64,000 nucleotides of DNA, taken from contig OY730171.1 in assembly GCA_963422465.1 (NCBI GenBank), forward strand, positions 2,046,001 through 2,110,000, given 5' to 3'. Below are positions 44,750-55,394 of the stretch, in pieces (position 1 is the first letter of the stretch; each line of letters starts with the position of its first letter). The notes under the pieces are model-generated. The model was given only the letters and a program-made list of their open reading frames with translations, was not told where the DNA came from and made no database searches. This DNA comes from Lichina pygmaea. Its lineage: Eukaryota > Ascomycota > Lichinomycetes > Lichinales > Lichinaceae. Both the position numbers and the translations under genes were made by a program.

Positions 44750-46001
44750 TCACCTGGGAGACTGCTAGCTATGCCGGGCATGGAAAAACAGGTCACTTCC
44801 GACTCAACCGACCGGTGTGCCACCTTCTTTAGCCAACAAGCTCTCTCGCACATGATGCCCGTGCCCGATTCCAACCGGAAAAGAGGACCCATCACTCTGC
44901 ACGCTGTACATAGAAGATCTCTCTCCTTGCTTGTCCCCCTCATTCTCCCCCGCTCTACTTCTTCTTTGCCACGGACGTTCCTCCTCGGAGCCGTTCCAGC
45001 CGTTGCCCAGTCTACCACTTCTGCCACTTGACGTCCGCGCTCGACAATGCCAAGCAGACGTTCAGAGTCGATGTATTCCCCTCCGATCTACCACATGGAC
45101 CACCGTCCCTCGTCTCCTCTCTCCTGTACCGGGCACGACCATGTGGCCCTTGGAGCCGACTGAGCCCAGAGAGCCTCGGCCCTCGTGCGCTGAAGTAGCC
45201 AGTCTTGCGCACGTCTCCGACTAGACGAACCCAATCGAACCACGTCGCCGGTACAGATGCACCGCTCAGTCCGCTGTGCCTCGTGTCTCGACGGTGTTTC
45301 CCAGCATCGTCCTTCCGTCAGGGCTCTTTTAGTCGACTCCGCTACACTACGCTTTACAATACCAGCTGCAGTATCTTCCACCACCTAACCCATTCCTCCT
45401 TCTCCTCTTCTCCCCCTTCTTCATCGCCCGGTCTGGGAGCACTAACCCAACACCAGCTCAGCTCAGGTCAATTCAATTCAATTCACCACGCCGGTCCCTC
45501 CATCCCAACCAATTCACTTCTCGCAGTTTCAGCTCGATGCAGATCAAGCTTCACCTGACTTGCTTCATTGCACCCGGAAGCTAGCTTTGTACGGAGTACA
45601 CAAGGCCGAATGGATTTTTCGTGACAGACCACCCAGGAAAGGTACGGTGTGGAGCGATAGGCATCTGCTGTACGGAAGTATGTGCTCGGTACGCCATGTG
45701 CTCTGTACTCGCACCGTGCTCTGTGCAGAGGTCGTGGTGATGCCCTTGTGGGTAGCTGACGTACCGGTAGTTGCTGTAGGTAGGTGGGGTGAGCAGGGTA
45801 GCTACTGCAAGTAGCCACGGTACGTAAGCGGGGTACGTATGTACCGTAAGCGGATAAGTAGGCATGTAACTTAGGCAGGGTAGCCAAGTAGGTCGAACAC
45901 AGTACAGTACGTCTGTAGGTAAGCAGATGCAGTACGGAGTACGGAGGCCCGCGCCAAAAGTATTCGGGAACTTTTCTATAGAAGTGACAAGAGTCGTGAT
46001 A
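44683..46001. other. Intergenic stretch, nothing recognised
   Basis: Includes a (GAC)n tract at 44718-44746, CT-rich DNA at 45390-45440, a short AATTC repeat at 45468-45483 and GTACGTA motifs at 45820-45930. No supported gene. Confidence 0.5.
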
Positions 46002-46376
46002 CTATCCTATCGTTCCCCCATTATCATGATTCTTGTTGTCATCCACCACCACCCCCACCACCTCTGTGTTTTGAGGTCTTGAGGTCTGAAGTCCTCGTAC
46101 ATCTTCTCGTAAAGGTCCAGTCTTCTTCCCACTCTGAGCTGTCACTATTCTTGTCATTGTTGTTGTTGTTGTCATCACTGTTGCTGTTCTTGTCTGTGGA
46201 GTTGCTGACTGGATACTTAGTAGCCACAGTTGTACACAAATTTGATAGATTGTACTGGAAGAAAGGTCTGTGAGATCACTGACATACTTCACAGGTACAC
46301 CTTCTTCAAGAAGAGCAAGCACACATGCTTTCTGTGCAATGTTGATACTTTTTTTTAGTTGTTGTTTATCAGTGGT
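46002..46376 (-). pseudogene. Relic of a Tc1/mariner-type transposase DNA-binding domain
   Basis: On the minus strand, 46376-46230 encodes a helix-turn-helix of the transposase type (IAQKACVLALLEEGVPVKYV, then SDLTDLSSSTIYQI), with the usual spacing for Tc1/mariner N-terminal domains. Beyond it the frame runs into Asn/Asp-rich repeat sequence and stops. There is no catalytic DDE/D part and no terminal inverted repeat was found. The surrounding DNA is more AT-rich than its neighbours. It could also be a host fragment with a homeodomain-like fold. Not functional as read. Confidence 0.45.
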
Positions 46377-46616
46377 GTGGGGTCGGGTGAGATGGTTTTG
46401 GTGGGAGGGGCATAGTCTTATCACTTTTTGGTAGGATTCCGAATATTTCTGTCGCCAGCTCCGGTACATACGTACGGTACGGAAGTAGCTAGGCACGCTA
46501 GGGTAATTAGGGTGATTACATAGTAGATACCTTAGATGGACAATCAAAGACTCCAGTCCAGAGCATATCAGCACAATCTGACGATAGCCAAGGCACTTCT
46601 ACTGCGGGAGCCCGTC
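46377..46616. other. Short intergenic stretch downstream of the two-unit secreted protein
   Basis: AT-richer than its surroundings; nothing recognised. Confidence 0.4.
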
Positions 46617-47925
46617 TCAGAAAACACCCCTTGGCATGAACGACCTTGCTCGCGGCGGGCTCGCCCAGCCTCTGTCGTGCGCCGCAGCATCGGGCGCGAC
46701 GGTCCCTCTGGATCGAGGCTGCCGCCCAAAGTACCTGATGAAGAGCTGAAACCCGCGATCGAGGAGATCATTGTCTGTGCCCCGTCGTAGGCGTCGTCTG
46801 TACTCGGGCACTCCCGTCCTGATTTCGCGCTGGGGGGGTTCGTTGGCATCATCCCGCGTCGGTGCACCCGATGCTTCACCCGGCACTTCGCCCGGCAGTC
46901 CCGGCTCTTCTTCTCCGCTGTCGATGTTACCCTCCGAGACGGGCGTCGACCCGCTGTCACCCACACCATCTTGCGCTGAAGGGGTGCTTATCCCGGGCTG
47001 TTGTGCTCCATCGGAATTGGCTTGGCGAGAGCTCCGTCGGGGCCGCGGCGGTATCCCGTGACGCTCTCGGCAGATCGAGTCTATGTAGGTGAAGCGGCGG
47101 CCGTCCGAATCGCCTTTCGCGCGCACCTACGTTTGGTCGCGCCTAGTCAGCTTGAAAGGGCTCGGTAAGTCTCCAGTTCCAGCAGATGCTATATCTGCGA
47201 CCAGACACCTACAAATGCCTCCAGGTTCGCGATGCACTCCTCCAGGCTCGCGCCCTTGTCGGGCATCTCGTCCGGATGAAGATCAAAGTAGCCTTCCCAG
47301 TACACAGCACTAAACCGTGGAGATCCATCGGACCGTAAGGGTAACGGCCTTGAAGGTTCTCTCGTCCAATCGGCCACCTGCTTTCCGATGGTTGTCCTTC
47401 GTGGCTCGGCCTTTGGGTACACAGGGCGTTCAGTGTTGTCCATGCCATGCATCTCGAGGCATTTGGAGATCAGATACTGGTCACGTCGGTCGTCTCGGTC
47501 CCCTCTGGACATCACCTGTGGGGTTCACGAGCGTTAAATATATAACTGAGAAAGGCATACATCTGCAGACAGCCTAGCGTTCGCCAGAGGGAGGGTCTCC
47601 ATACGTAACGCTTGAGGTTGATAAAGCATTCGTGATTGTTGTTTCCCTTGTCAGGAAGTTCTTCGGGACGCCTCTTCCACCAGTCTTCCCAATAGGCTTT
47701 ACTGAATCGAGGCATCCGAGGCCGAGCCGGGAAGCGCTTTCGAAGCCTCGGGGAAAGCGACGAGACTGCTCCAGCAACGCGCCTGTTTTGGAGGGTGCTC
47801 CTCGTGTTGTCATCCTTGGGGAGGGAAGCGGGGCCAGCTTCTCTCAGACCTCGATGGTCGATTCTTGTCCCCTGGGCCGCAGCGATGCTACCTCCAAGGC
47901 ACACCACCGCCCACAGAAGATGCAT
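46617..47925 (-). CDS. Secreted protein with two 60-residue YWE-PDKG-EC units; candidate effector
   Basis: Three exons, 47925-47605, 47515-47213 and 47126-46617, giving 377 residues. A signal peptide (MHLLWAVVCLGGSIAAAQG) leads a basic pro-region with a Lys-Arg site (LRKRF, residue 64) that Kex2 could cut. Two units at residues 72-131 and 173-232 align without gaps, with 29 of 60 identical. Consensus: PRFSxxYWE, PxExPDKG, EC, NL, V, GDxDxRR, Y, C, HG. Each unit has two Cys, suggesting one disulphide. Each unit is split by a phase-0 intron after its residue 36, and both acceptors are followed by GTG (Val), so the second unit arose by duplication that included the intron site. The C-terminal 145 residues are low-complexity (Pro/Gly/Glu, then basic). 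A TATA-like box precedes the start. I know of no matching family; the function is not known, and the effector role is inferred from secretion, duplication and accessory surroundings. Confidence 0.8.
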
Positions 47926-47971
47926 TGATGCTCGATCGGCGTTTGGGCTCTTGGACAGGCATGGCCACTTT

Positions 47972-47983
47972 TGCTATTTATCG
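47972..47983 (-). promoter_or_regulatory. TATA-like box of the two-unit secreted protein gene
   Basis: Minus-strand CGATAAATAGCA about 47-58 bp upstream of the ATG at 47925, the only AT-rich element in the short leader. Confidence 0.5.
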
Positions 47984-49248
47984 ATGTCTGGGGTCCTGCT
48001 CCCCCGCCACCTGCAGCCGTATTGAACGGGCCGTACTTCCGTACGGACCGTACTTCGGACTGATTTGATGGACCTCCTGTGCATGTTTTGCTTAGGTGCC
48101 AAGGTCCCGTATGCAGCACCCTGTCATCGGTGCCTGGATCCTCGTAAAGTGTCTTTCGTAGGATGCTTGATGACCACACAACGCTGCAAGACATCTTCGG
48201 AGCGTTCTCGCTCGTTTCGAAGTCAGCTCTGCACACGATCGCGAGCCTGCTGGTTGTTGTCTTACCGTGCCCTGTGGTCGTCGCAGATGTGTCCCATCAA
48301 GCTCCGCAAGGAGCCTCGGCGATTGAGCCGTCACTCGCTTCGTGGCGGCGCACAAGCCTTTCTGTCGGAGACGTCTGACGGTCGATACTCGCTGAGCAGA
48401 CGACCTCGAGCCTCATAACGCCGAGACGACGCCGCTGTCGGCCCCCCCCCACTGTCGCGATGCAGTGCCATGTTATCTCAGACATGCCATTACGAGTGGA
48501 GTTAAGCTTCAAGCTGCAAGCTTCACGAAACGGGCTTCTCGAATGAACTGCCGTACGGTAAATGCTTGGCGGCACGAGCGGGAGCCGGTACGGGTACGGC
48601 CGCCACAGATGCACAGATTGGTCTGCGAGTCGGAAAGGGATTCAAGTACGTATCGCATGTTACGCCTACGAGGTCGGTCTCCAGATATCTCCGGAGGTAC
48701 GCAGGTACAGGCGCCGCCGATAATGATCGGCTCTCGGTAAATATGAGAAGGTCGACGTGAAGAAGCTCCGATGAGAAAACTTCTCGAGTGCCGTCGTGTA
48801 ATCAACTGCCGGTTCTGTGCGCCCGGAGATATCTGAAGACCGACCTCGTACGTACGTGACGGGACTCTTCCGGAGTGTTCGAGAAGCACGTGAGATGATC
48901 TGTCCGCGGCCCGGTGGATCCTGATCGGCTGGTCAGCCGTCTTGCCAAAGCGGCCTGCGTCTGCCTCACCAAGTTTCGGGTCGTCGCGCGCTCAAGCCCC
49001 TCCCGTTCCTCCCGCCTCAAGCTGCTGCTGTTCGTGGCTTCGACGCTCCGTTCAGGCCGCGAGGGGAAGGGAGAAGGTGCATCGAGACCTGACGATCCGT
49101 AGTATCAAAAGATTGCTTACTTCGGCGTGGATAACCCAATGGAATGGAGAAGATGCAAGGATATATACGTAAAAGGAGAAGTCACCGATAGGCCCACGTG
49201 GCCAAAACATCCGTAGAAGGGCCACCGGCCCAGATGATATGATCCCCG
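47984..49248. other. Intergenic stretch with a long inverted repeat
   Basis: No supported gene. A 28-bp inverted repeat is at 48667-48694 and 48823-48850. A poly-C run is near 48442-48450, and TACGTACGT is at 48848. Confidence 0.5.
48667..48850. repeat. Inverted repeat, 28-bp arms (27 of 28 pair), 128-bp spacer
   Basis: Arms TACGAGGTCGGTCTCC... and their reverse complement. Could be the ends of a 184-bp MITE or a stable hairpin. No target duplication seen. Confidence 0.6.
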
Positions 49249-50291
49249 TCATCCTCCCCCACCTCCGCCCGACATGTCCCCTCCAGCGCCATGTGAGCCG
49301 GCGTGTGTATCGGTGTGATAAGCACCCCCGGCTCCGCCGATCCTGTAATCGTAATCTTTCCGCGGACGGCCGTGGTTGACCGGAGAGGTGTGAGAGGCGT
49401 TGGTGGTTGGACTTGCCGTGGCCGTCGGCTGCTGTGGGTGTTGCTGGTGCCGATACTGAAGAGGATGATGCCCGACTCCGTGACCGGCCGGAGCGCTGCT
49501 GGGCACCGGGGGCGCGCCACGGTTGTGGGCATACGGATTCGGGTCGTACGAGGGTGGGCCGGCGGGGTATGTCGTCGAGCTCGACGGGCTCGAGGTCGAG
49601 CCGATCACGCCGGGATGTGGGTGTTGCTGGGGGTGCTGGCCGAGCACCGGCGTCATGGGCGGAGATGGATGAAACTGGTCGAGCTCGACGTCTGCGCCGG
49701 CGTGTCTGCGTTCGTCGTAGATACGACGCTCTTGGGCTGCCTGCCACGTCGGCATCGGCTGCAGGGCGTCGGGGTTGGTGGCATGGCTCTGCGACGGGGG
49801 GTGCTGCGGAACGGCCGGGCTGGACGGCCCCCGCCCACGGTAGGCCGCGGCGTGGCCCAGTGGCCAATTGTTGTAGGCAGGTGGTGGCATCGGCGACGGA
49901 GGGGCTTGCGGCCCGAGCCCCTTCGGTTCGTCGCCCGCCGCTCCTCGCCGCCGTCGACGACGACGACCGCGACAGCATCCGCAGCATCCACAGCAGCATC
50001 TCGTGCCGAAACATATGCAGCCGACGAGGCACCAGACGATGACGATGCTGACGAGGCCTGCGGAGATGATCGCTGCAATGACCGGCCATCTGAGGTTCGA
50101 CGGCACGATTCGAGTCAGCTGCCGTCGATGCGATGAGTCCGAAGCTCTCCTCGGCGCCGGAGAAGCGCCGGTCGGAGGTGGGGAAAGACCAACTTGCAGT
50201 ACGACTTCGACATGCATTTGTCCCAGCTCGAGAGCGTGTCCCGCGACCCGGATACGTCGCTGCCAGCGTCCTGTCGGGGGAAGACGGCCAT
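49249..50291 (-). CDS. PIN2-like (PSI induction protein) single-pass membrane protein
   Basis: Two exons, 50291-50194 and 50089-49249, giving 312 residues. The N-terminus SSWDKCMSKSYCKWPVIAAI is the family hallmark, with the intron inside the Lys codon before WPVIAA. One membrane segment (residues about 34-57) is followed by a Cys-rich stretch (CICFGTRCCCGCCGCC), likely palmitoylated, then seven Arg. The rest is a Pro/His/Tyr/Gly-rich cytoplasmic tail (PPPAYNNWP, PAGPPSYDPNPYAHN) with PPxY-like sites that could bind Rsp5-type ubiquitin ligases. It ends in GGGGGG. Yeast Pin2 is a plasma-membrane/trans-Golgi cargo; role in filamentous fungi is poorly known. Start ATG chosen from the short leader and match to the family. 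Confidence 0.85.
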
Positions 50292-52580
50292 GGTCGCTGA
50301 GCTGTCGCCTGCTGTGGTTAAACACGGCCGAATCGCTGTCTGGGAGCGACGCAGCAACGCAGACGGCGCGCTCCGCTCAGGCGCCTGCCTGCCGCGGCCA
50401 CTGCTCCAAGCAGGACGCGATGGATCAAGATCGGTCGCTGCACGTCGGGCCGTCCCTGTATTCGGTTACGACGCCGGTAGCTCGCTTCTCCACGTCCGCA
50501 AGCGAGACCTCTGATGTGAAGGCGTGGCACGATAGCTTGACGATTCGCGATCCAGCCAGCGTTGTCGTCGTCACCGTCGTCGCCGTCGTCGCCGTCGTCG
50601 TCCTGATGAGTCGCGATTCTCCAGGTCCGGTCTCGGATCCAACAGATTTGCCCGGAGACGATCCAATGCCGAGCGTGGACGGGACGATGGCTCCTTGCAC
50701 TGTATGTTACGCGGTACGGTAATGCAGGAGATTTGTGTGGGAGTAGAACTCGGCCGTTTCGCATCAAATTAACGGTACGTAACGTACGTAACGTAGCTGG
50801 GCCACGCAACCACAGCAGCGACGGGCAGGCCCGTTCGACGATGGGTGAAGGCGGAAGACAAACGCGACCGGCCTGGTTCTCGGCTGGTCGGCGGGCACCA
50901 GCCACGTCTTTATCAAGTGCAGATGCCCGGCAGGCTGGCCGACCGCACGAGCACAGCCCCGGACGCCGTAGCCGTTCGCCACCGCGCAGGTACCGTACTG
51001 CAGCTCAGCAGTGCGGTGGTGACGGCCGCTTTGCATGGCCGCCCCGCTGTAGGGTGACAAGCGCCTGTGAATGCCCGGTCGGGCTGCACCTGGATTGGGC
51101 ATCCACAGGCCCGACTAGCCCTGATGAATTGGTGGCTCGAGACCGTTTATAAGTTATGATCATGTACTGCTCGAATCACAGGCGTAGGTAGCTCAACAAC
51201 CTTTGTCACACTTCGCACAGCCTCTTCCTCACGACCGGTGGCGTCAACGCCCGGGACGACTTGAAAAAGAGAAGCCGGCGAGCGACGTAGAGTGACTGAC
51301 TGAGGCATTGTCGACTCTATATTTGGGCTGTAATGTACTGTACGTGCGGCGCCGTACGGAAGCTGTACCGTCATAGCTGAATCTTTAAGAGATCTACATA
51401 CTTTTCTACGCGTGGCCCCGGTAGTGCTGGGCTGAAGCGCCGGCAAGGTTGATGATTTGCATGGTCCTCGCAGCTCTACGCTGTAAGTTGACTCGTAGAA
51501 CACGGTCGTCTACGTCGTCCGTGTGTACGGTACCTTCGTACGTATCGTACGCCTCGTACATCCACTACCTAGCTCCGGGTCCGCTATGGTAGCACCAGCT
51601 GTCGGGTAGCGAAGTATGTAAGGCTTTCTCCCGACTGGCCGTGTCGTTGAGTTTGGTATACGACATCGTGGCGTCTCGTTGTTCGAAGCGGCGGCTGTCT
51701 TCCCGTGCCAGGTCATGGTACGTGGCTGGCTAGCCCTTCCTACACCGCTTGCGGATGATCGTGGCGCACGACGTTCCGTCGCAGGTCGCCAGCTTCGTCT
51801 TGATCCAGGGTATCGTCGGTCATCCGATCCCTGGACACCACCTAGGTCGAGACCGTTGGCTTGAGATCTTGGCCATCTCTACTTTCTACGCTGGCTATAG
51901 CTGTCACACGAATCGGAGCTTGTCATCAGAATCGGCACGGAGGCAGGTGGTTGCATGTGGCCCTTGATGTCTGAAACCATCGGGGCGCTGCCCTCCATCG
52001 ATCCCCAATTGCGGCTAGCTTTTGATTCGGTCTGAAGCCAATGACGTGCATCGTCGATGAACGTCGTCGACGTAGCATCGTCACGATTGGCCTGCGGACA
52101 GGCTGAATCATCTAAATGCCTTGGTGCTGATAGATCGGCGACGACATGAACGACTTGGCATTATATAGGACGCGCTGCAGAGTTGACATGCACCTTATCA
52201 CTGTCTTGTTGGCAGAGCGGAAGAAGCACATGCGAAACCGGCGGAAAAGTGTCCGCTGCATGACATCGACCATGCCAAGTCGTACACTGAGAAATCAACC
52301 CGATCAACCCGATCAACCCGTGTGAAAGCGCCTGCGATGTACTATAAAACCCGTTGGACCCTCATCCGACATCCGAACTTCGTTCTCACGAAGCACGCCC
52401 GTCTGAGCAATCCCGCGAGAAAGAACGAGGAAGGGTGGACATGAGAAAAAGCAGTTCTGCAGGTGTGTGATTCTGGGGCTAGGTCGGTGGAGTCCTTGTC
52501 GTGTCGAAGAGTCATTCCGTTCCAGGTCTCCATCCTCGTCCGACCAAGCCTGCGATCCATCTCCGCCGTCGTCTCGTCCT
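50292..52580. other. Intergenic stretch, 2.3 kb
   Basis: Promoter side of the PIN2-like gene and 3' flank of the RCR-like gene. Contains a (GTC)n tract at 50564-50603, TAACGTACGTAACG at 50778, more GTACGTA motifs near 51530-51550 and a short CGATCAACC repeat at 52298-52320. No gene supported. Confidence 0.5.
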
Positions 52581-53154
52581 CTATGCCTTGTTCTGGTTCG
52601 GAGGCGGTCCCGGAGGCGGCGCGTATTCCGGCTCGGGGGCGCGCTGAGGTTGATAGACGTTGCTCGGCTGCTGCAGCTCGACTCCGCCTTGGGGGCCATA
52701 GTATCCCCCGGCGCTGTTATTGTAGTACCCTTGGTTGGCCGGAGGATAATACTGAGGAGCTGGCGATGCGGGGGCCTGGTAGGGGGGACTCGGGTCCGTC
52801 GGTGGCGGTGCGGTGTAGACGGCTCGACCGTGGCCCGGAGGCGGCCCGCCCATCCATCCAGTTCCGCGGAACGGCAGCCTCCCGGCTCGGCGACGGCGTC
52901 TGGCGGAAATGCATCTGCTCGAAACAGACCATGGTCAGCTTCGACTGCGCGTCGTACGTCGACGTGGGTCAACTGACGCGAGTATAAAGAAGAGCAGGAA
53001 GAGGCCGACGATGCCGGCGAGGAAGACCCATCGCCCCCAGTCGGACCATCGAGTGCGGCAACCGTAGTAGCTGTGGAGGAGTCAGGATGATTGCTTGACG
53101 TGGCCACGGCACCTTCTTGGGGATCACTCACCGGCACCTATCGTCCAGAGACAT
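52581..53154 (-). CDS. RCR-type membrane protein (resistance to Congo red / chitin regulation)
   Basis: Three exons, 53154-53132 (23 bp), 53070-52978 and 52914-52581, giving 149 residues. Pattern: MSLDDRCRYYGCRTRWSDWG, then one membrane segment (WVFLAGIVGLFLLFFILACI, residues 22-41), Arg cluster (SARRRRRAGRLPFRGTGWM), and a Pro/Tyr/Gln-rich tail (PSPPYQAP, PQYYPP, PEYAPPPGPP). This is the layout of fungal Rcr proteins, which act at ER, endosome or vacuole and recruit the ubiquitin ligase Rsp5 through PPxY-like motifs to control plasma-membrane transporters and chitin deposition. The junctions restore the CRYYGC and LACISARRRRR sequences. The very short first exon is supported by phase and by the CRYYGC motif. 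Confidence 0.85.
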
Positions 53155-55394
53155 CAGCGTATGCGTGTTGACGTCAGCTAGGCCACGTCGCCATTGGAAC
53201 ACTCGACAAACAGGGGCATCGGCACAGAAGAACGAAGACACGAGGGAGAAATGATGCCCAGGGAACAACGAGCCCGAGTCGTGGAGAATCCTAGATCCTG
53301 GAAGTCAAGATCAGTTGAACATACCGCACATCTTGAGATTGTCTCGGGAAAATCATCGTGACCGCTGTGTGTGGCCGCGCGACCGTTCGCTGCGAACAGT
53401 TTCTCGACGCCGGAGCGCGTGGTACGCAGCGAAGCCGATACTCGATCAAGACTTTTATCGAGGGGTTCTGGGTAGCGGAAGGTCGTGGAGTGGGGTGAAA
53501 ATACTTCGTATCAGGAGTTGGAAGTTGAAACTTGGAGGAGAACGACAAGGACGGAACCGGAAGAGTTGGAGGCCAAAGGATCACGTGGCTGTTATGACGA
53601 AAATTACGACGACAAGCAGGCTGAGGCTCTTGGCGCTTGGCGGGCAGTGCTTCGTGCCTCGTATAGGAAAGGTCATCAATGCTGACAGATAGGTGAAGTG
53701 ATGAGTCAGCTCTGACTAAGCCTGACGCTGATTAAGCACACGAAACCTCGTTGGCGGAGAGTCATACCTGAGGATTTAGGTAACCAAGATGTACTGGTGG
53801 GTCCCGTCGTGGAACATTGAGGCGTTGGTACTAACTTTGCAGCTTCATGTGTACCGTATGCAGCCAAGGTGGACAACCTGATATGTAGGTTGACCACTTC
53901 ATCCGGAACAACTTGGGTCTACGGAGCGTAAGTAGCCGACAATCTCTCAGCATCTGGAAGGTAAAAAGGTGGTGAGAATGCGTCAGGGCAGTCTAGCTGA
54001 GGGAAGGTTATAAGAGCGACTGAAGAGTGATTAGATATCAACGGTTGTTGACAGTGGTTTGACTAGCTACGGTATCGAGCGTCATGAGAATTCCGCCGCC
54101 AAGCACCAAGGTCTGAGGTCCTATCACCACGATCGAGGAAGGCCCGAGAAAGCCCCAAGAAAGCACCAAGACCCGTCGTTGGGCATCTACGCCACGGAGA
54201 ATCCGCGGGCACAGCACTAGGAGAGGTCATGTACATAGTCGGGGCCATCCTGTCTGTCTAGAGCAGCAGATCGCTCAGCGATTTAAAGTGCTTCTCAACA
54301 GTGCATCTGCTATTCAGCAGAAGAGCTACGTACAACAGCGCCAGCACTGGCCAAGAAGAGTACTTCCACCTCGGTTGCGCTCCACATCTATGAACTCAAT
54401 ACCCCAGGGCTTCCCGGGTGTGGCTCGCAGCATATGGCACTCACATTCGGGATGTAAAGTTGATAGTTGCTTACATGTGAGGATTCCGCGGATCCGCGGA
54501 TAGTCTATCGATAGTGTAGTCGATATGCTATGGAAGATCTTGACTCTGTACCACTGTAGTCCCAGAGTAGGGACATGTACGGGGTACGAGGCGACTTATA
54601 GTTACGTACGTACGTACCCATACGTACTGTACGCAGATCCTCGGATTAGAGCTCGCACCAAGTCACGTGATGCGGCTCTGCCCGGCGCGCTAGGCCTAAT
54701 ATGGACGGCCCTGACTTTACCGCTCCTTGCGTCTGCTTCTGCATTCAAGTCTCTTGTCAGGTAACACATCTCGCTATGCTCTACTGGTAGCGCACATCAA
54801 CTCTGCTTGTAGAGCCCCTCAACCTTGGCTAGAGCAACTAAAGCATCTTAGTTGTCTTACCAACGTACGTGTGTACGTGGGTAAGAATGGTGCGGAGACA
54901 AGAGCACCGGGGTAGTGGCCCACGCCACTACATGTCGCAATGTTCGTGCCTGTTATCTTATCCTGGTGTCGGGGAGTGTCGCGGGAGAGACCGGGGTCTT
55001 CAACGCCAAATTGACATGTGATACGTGGAGGGTAAGCGCAGCTATACAACTTGGTGACACGGATCGAACCCCCCTTTGCCCCCTCCCCTGTTCCGCACAC
55101 CGCACCTCTCCTTTGTGTTGGATGCTGATAGGGGTCGATAGTCTAGCTTTTCCTCTTTCCTATAGCCTTATTCTGTGCGGTTCGTCTATCTGCGACAGTC
55201 ACCATCCTCTAGATATATGTTCCAACGGTCAACCACGGGGAAAAGAAAAATATTGCAAGAAAGACTTTCGAGTTGGGAACCCCTGTCTGTGGTGAGGAAA
55301 GAAGATCCAATTGGTCGGGATCCTGGCATATGGGAATCGTAGCCGCTACTACTTGCCACGAGCTGTCCATATCAGCCCCTCGAGGTAGACAGTC
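53155..55394. other. Intergenic stretch, 2.2 kb
   Basis: Lies between divergent genes (RCR-like to the left, permease to the right), so it holds both promoters. TACGTACGTACGTACC is at 54604. A tRNA-like stretch near 54772-54832 lacks a T-arm. No gene supported. Confidence 0.5.

Noticed and set aside
54772-54832. tRNA-like stretch (GCTCTACTGGTAGCGC)
   Set aside because: It has D-arm-like and anticodon-arm-like parts but no T-arm with GTTCRANNC and no acceptor pairing.
55055-55085. GGATCGAACCC, resembling a tRNA T-loop
   Set aside because: Flanking bases do not form a T-stem on either strand, and no A box lies at the right distance.
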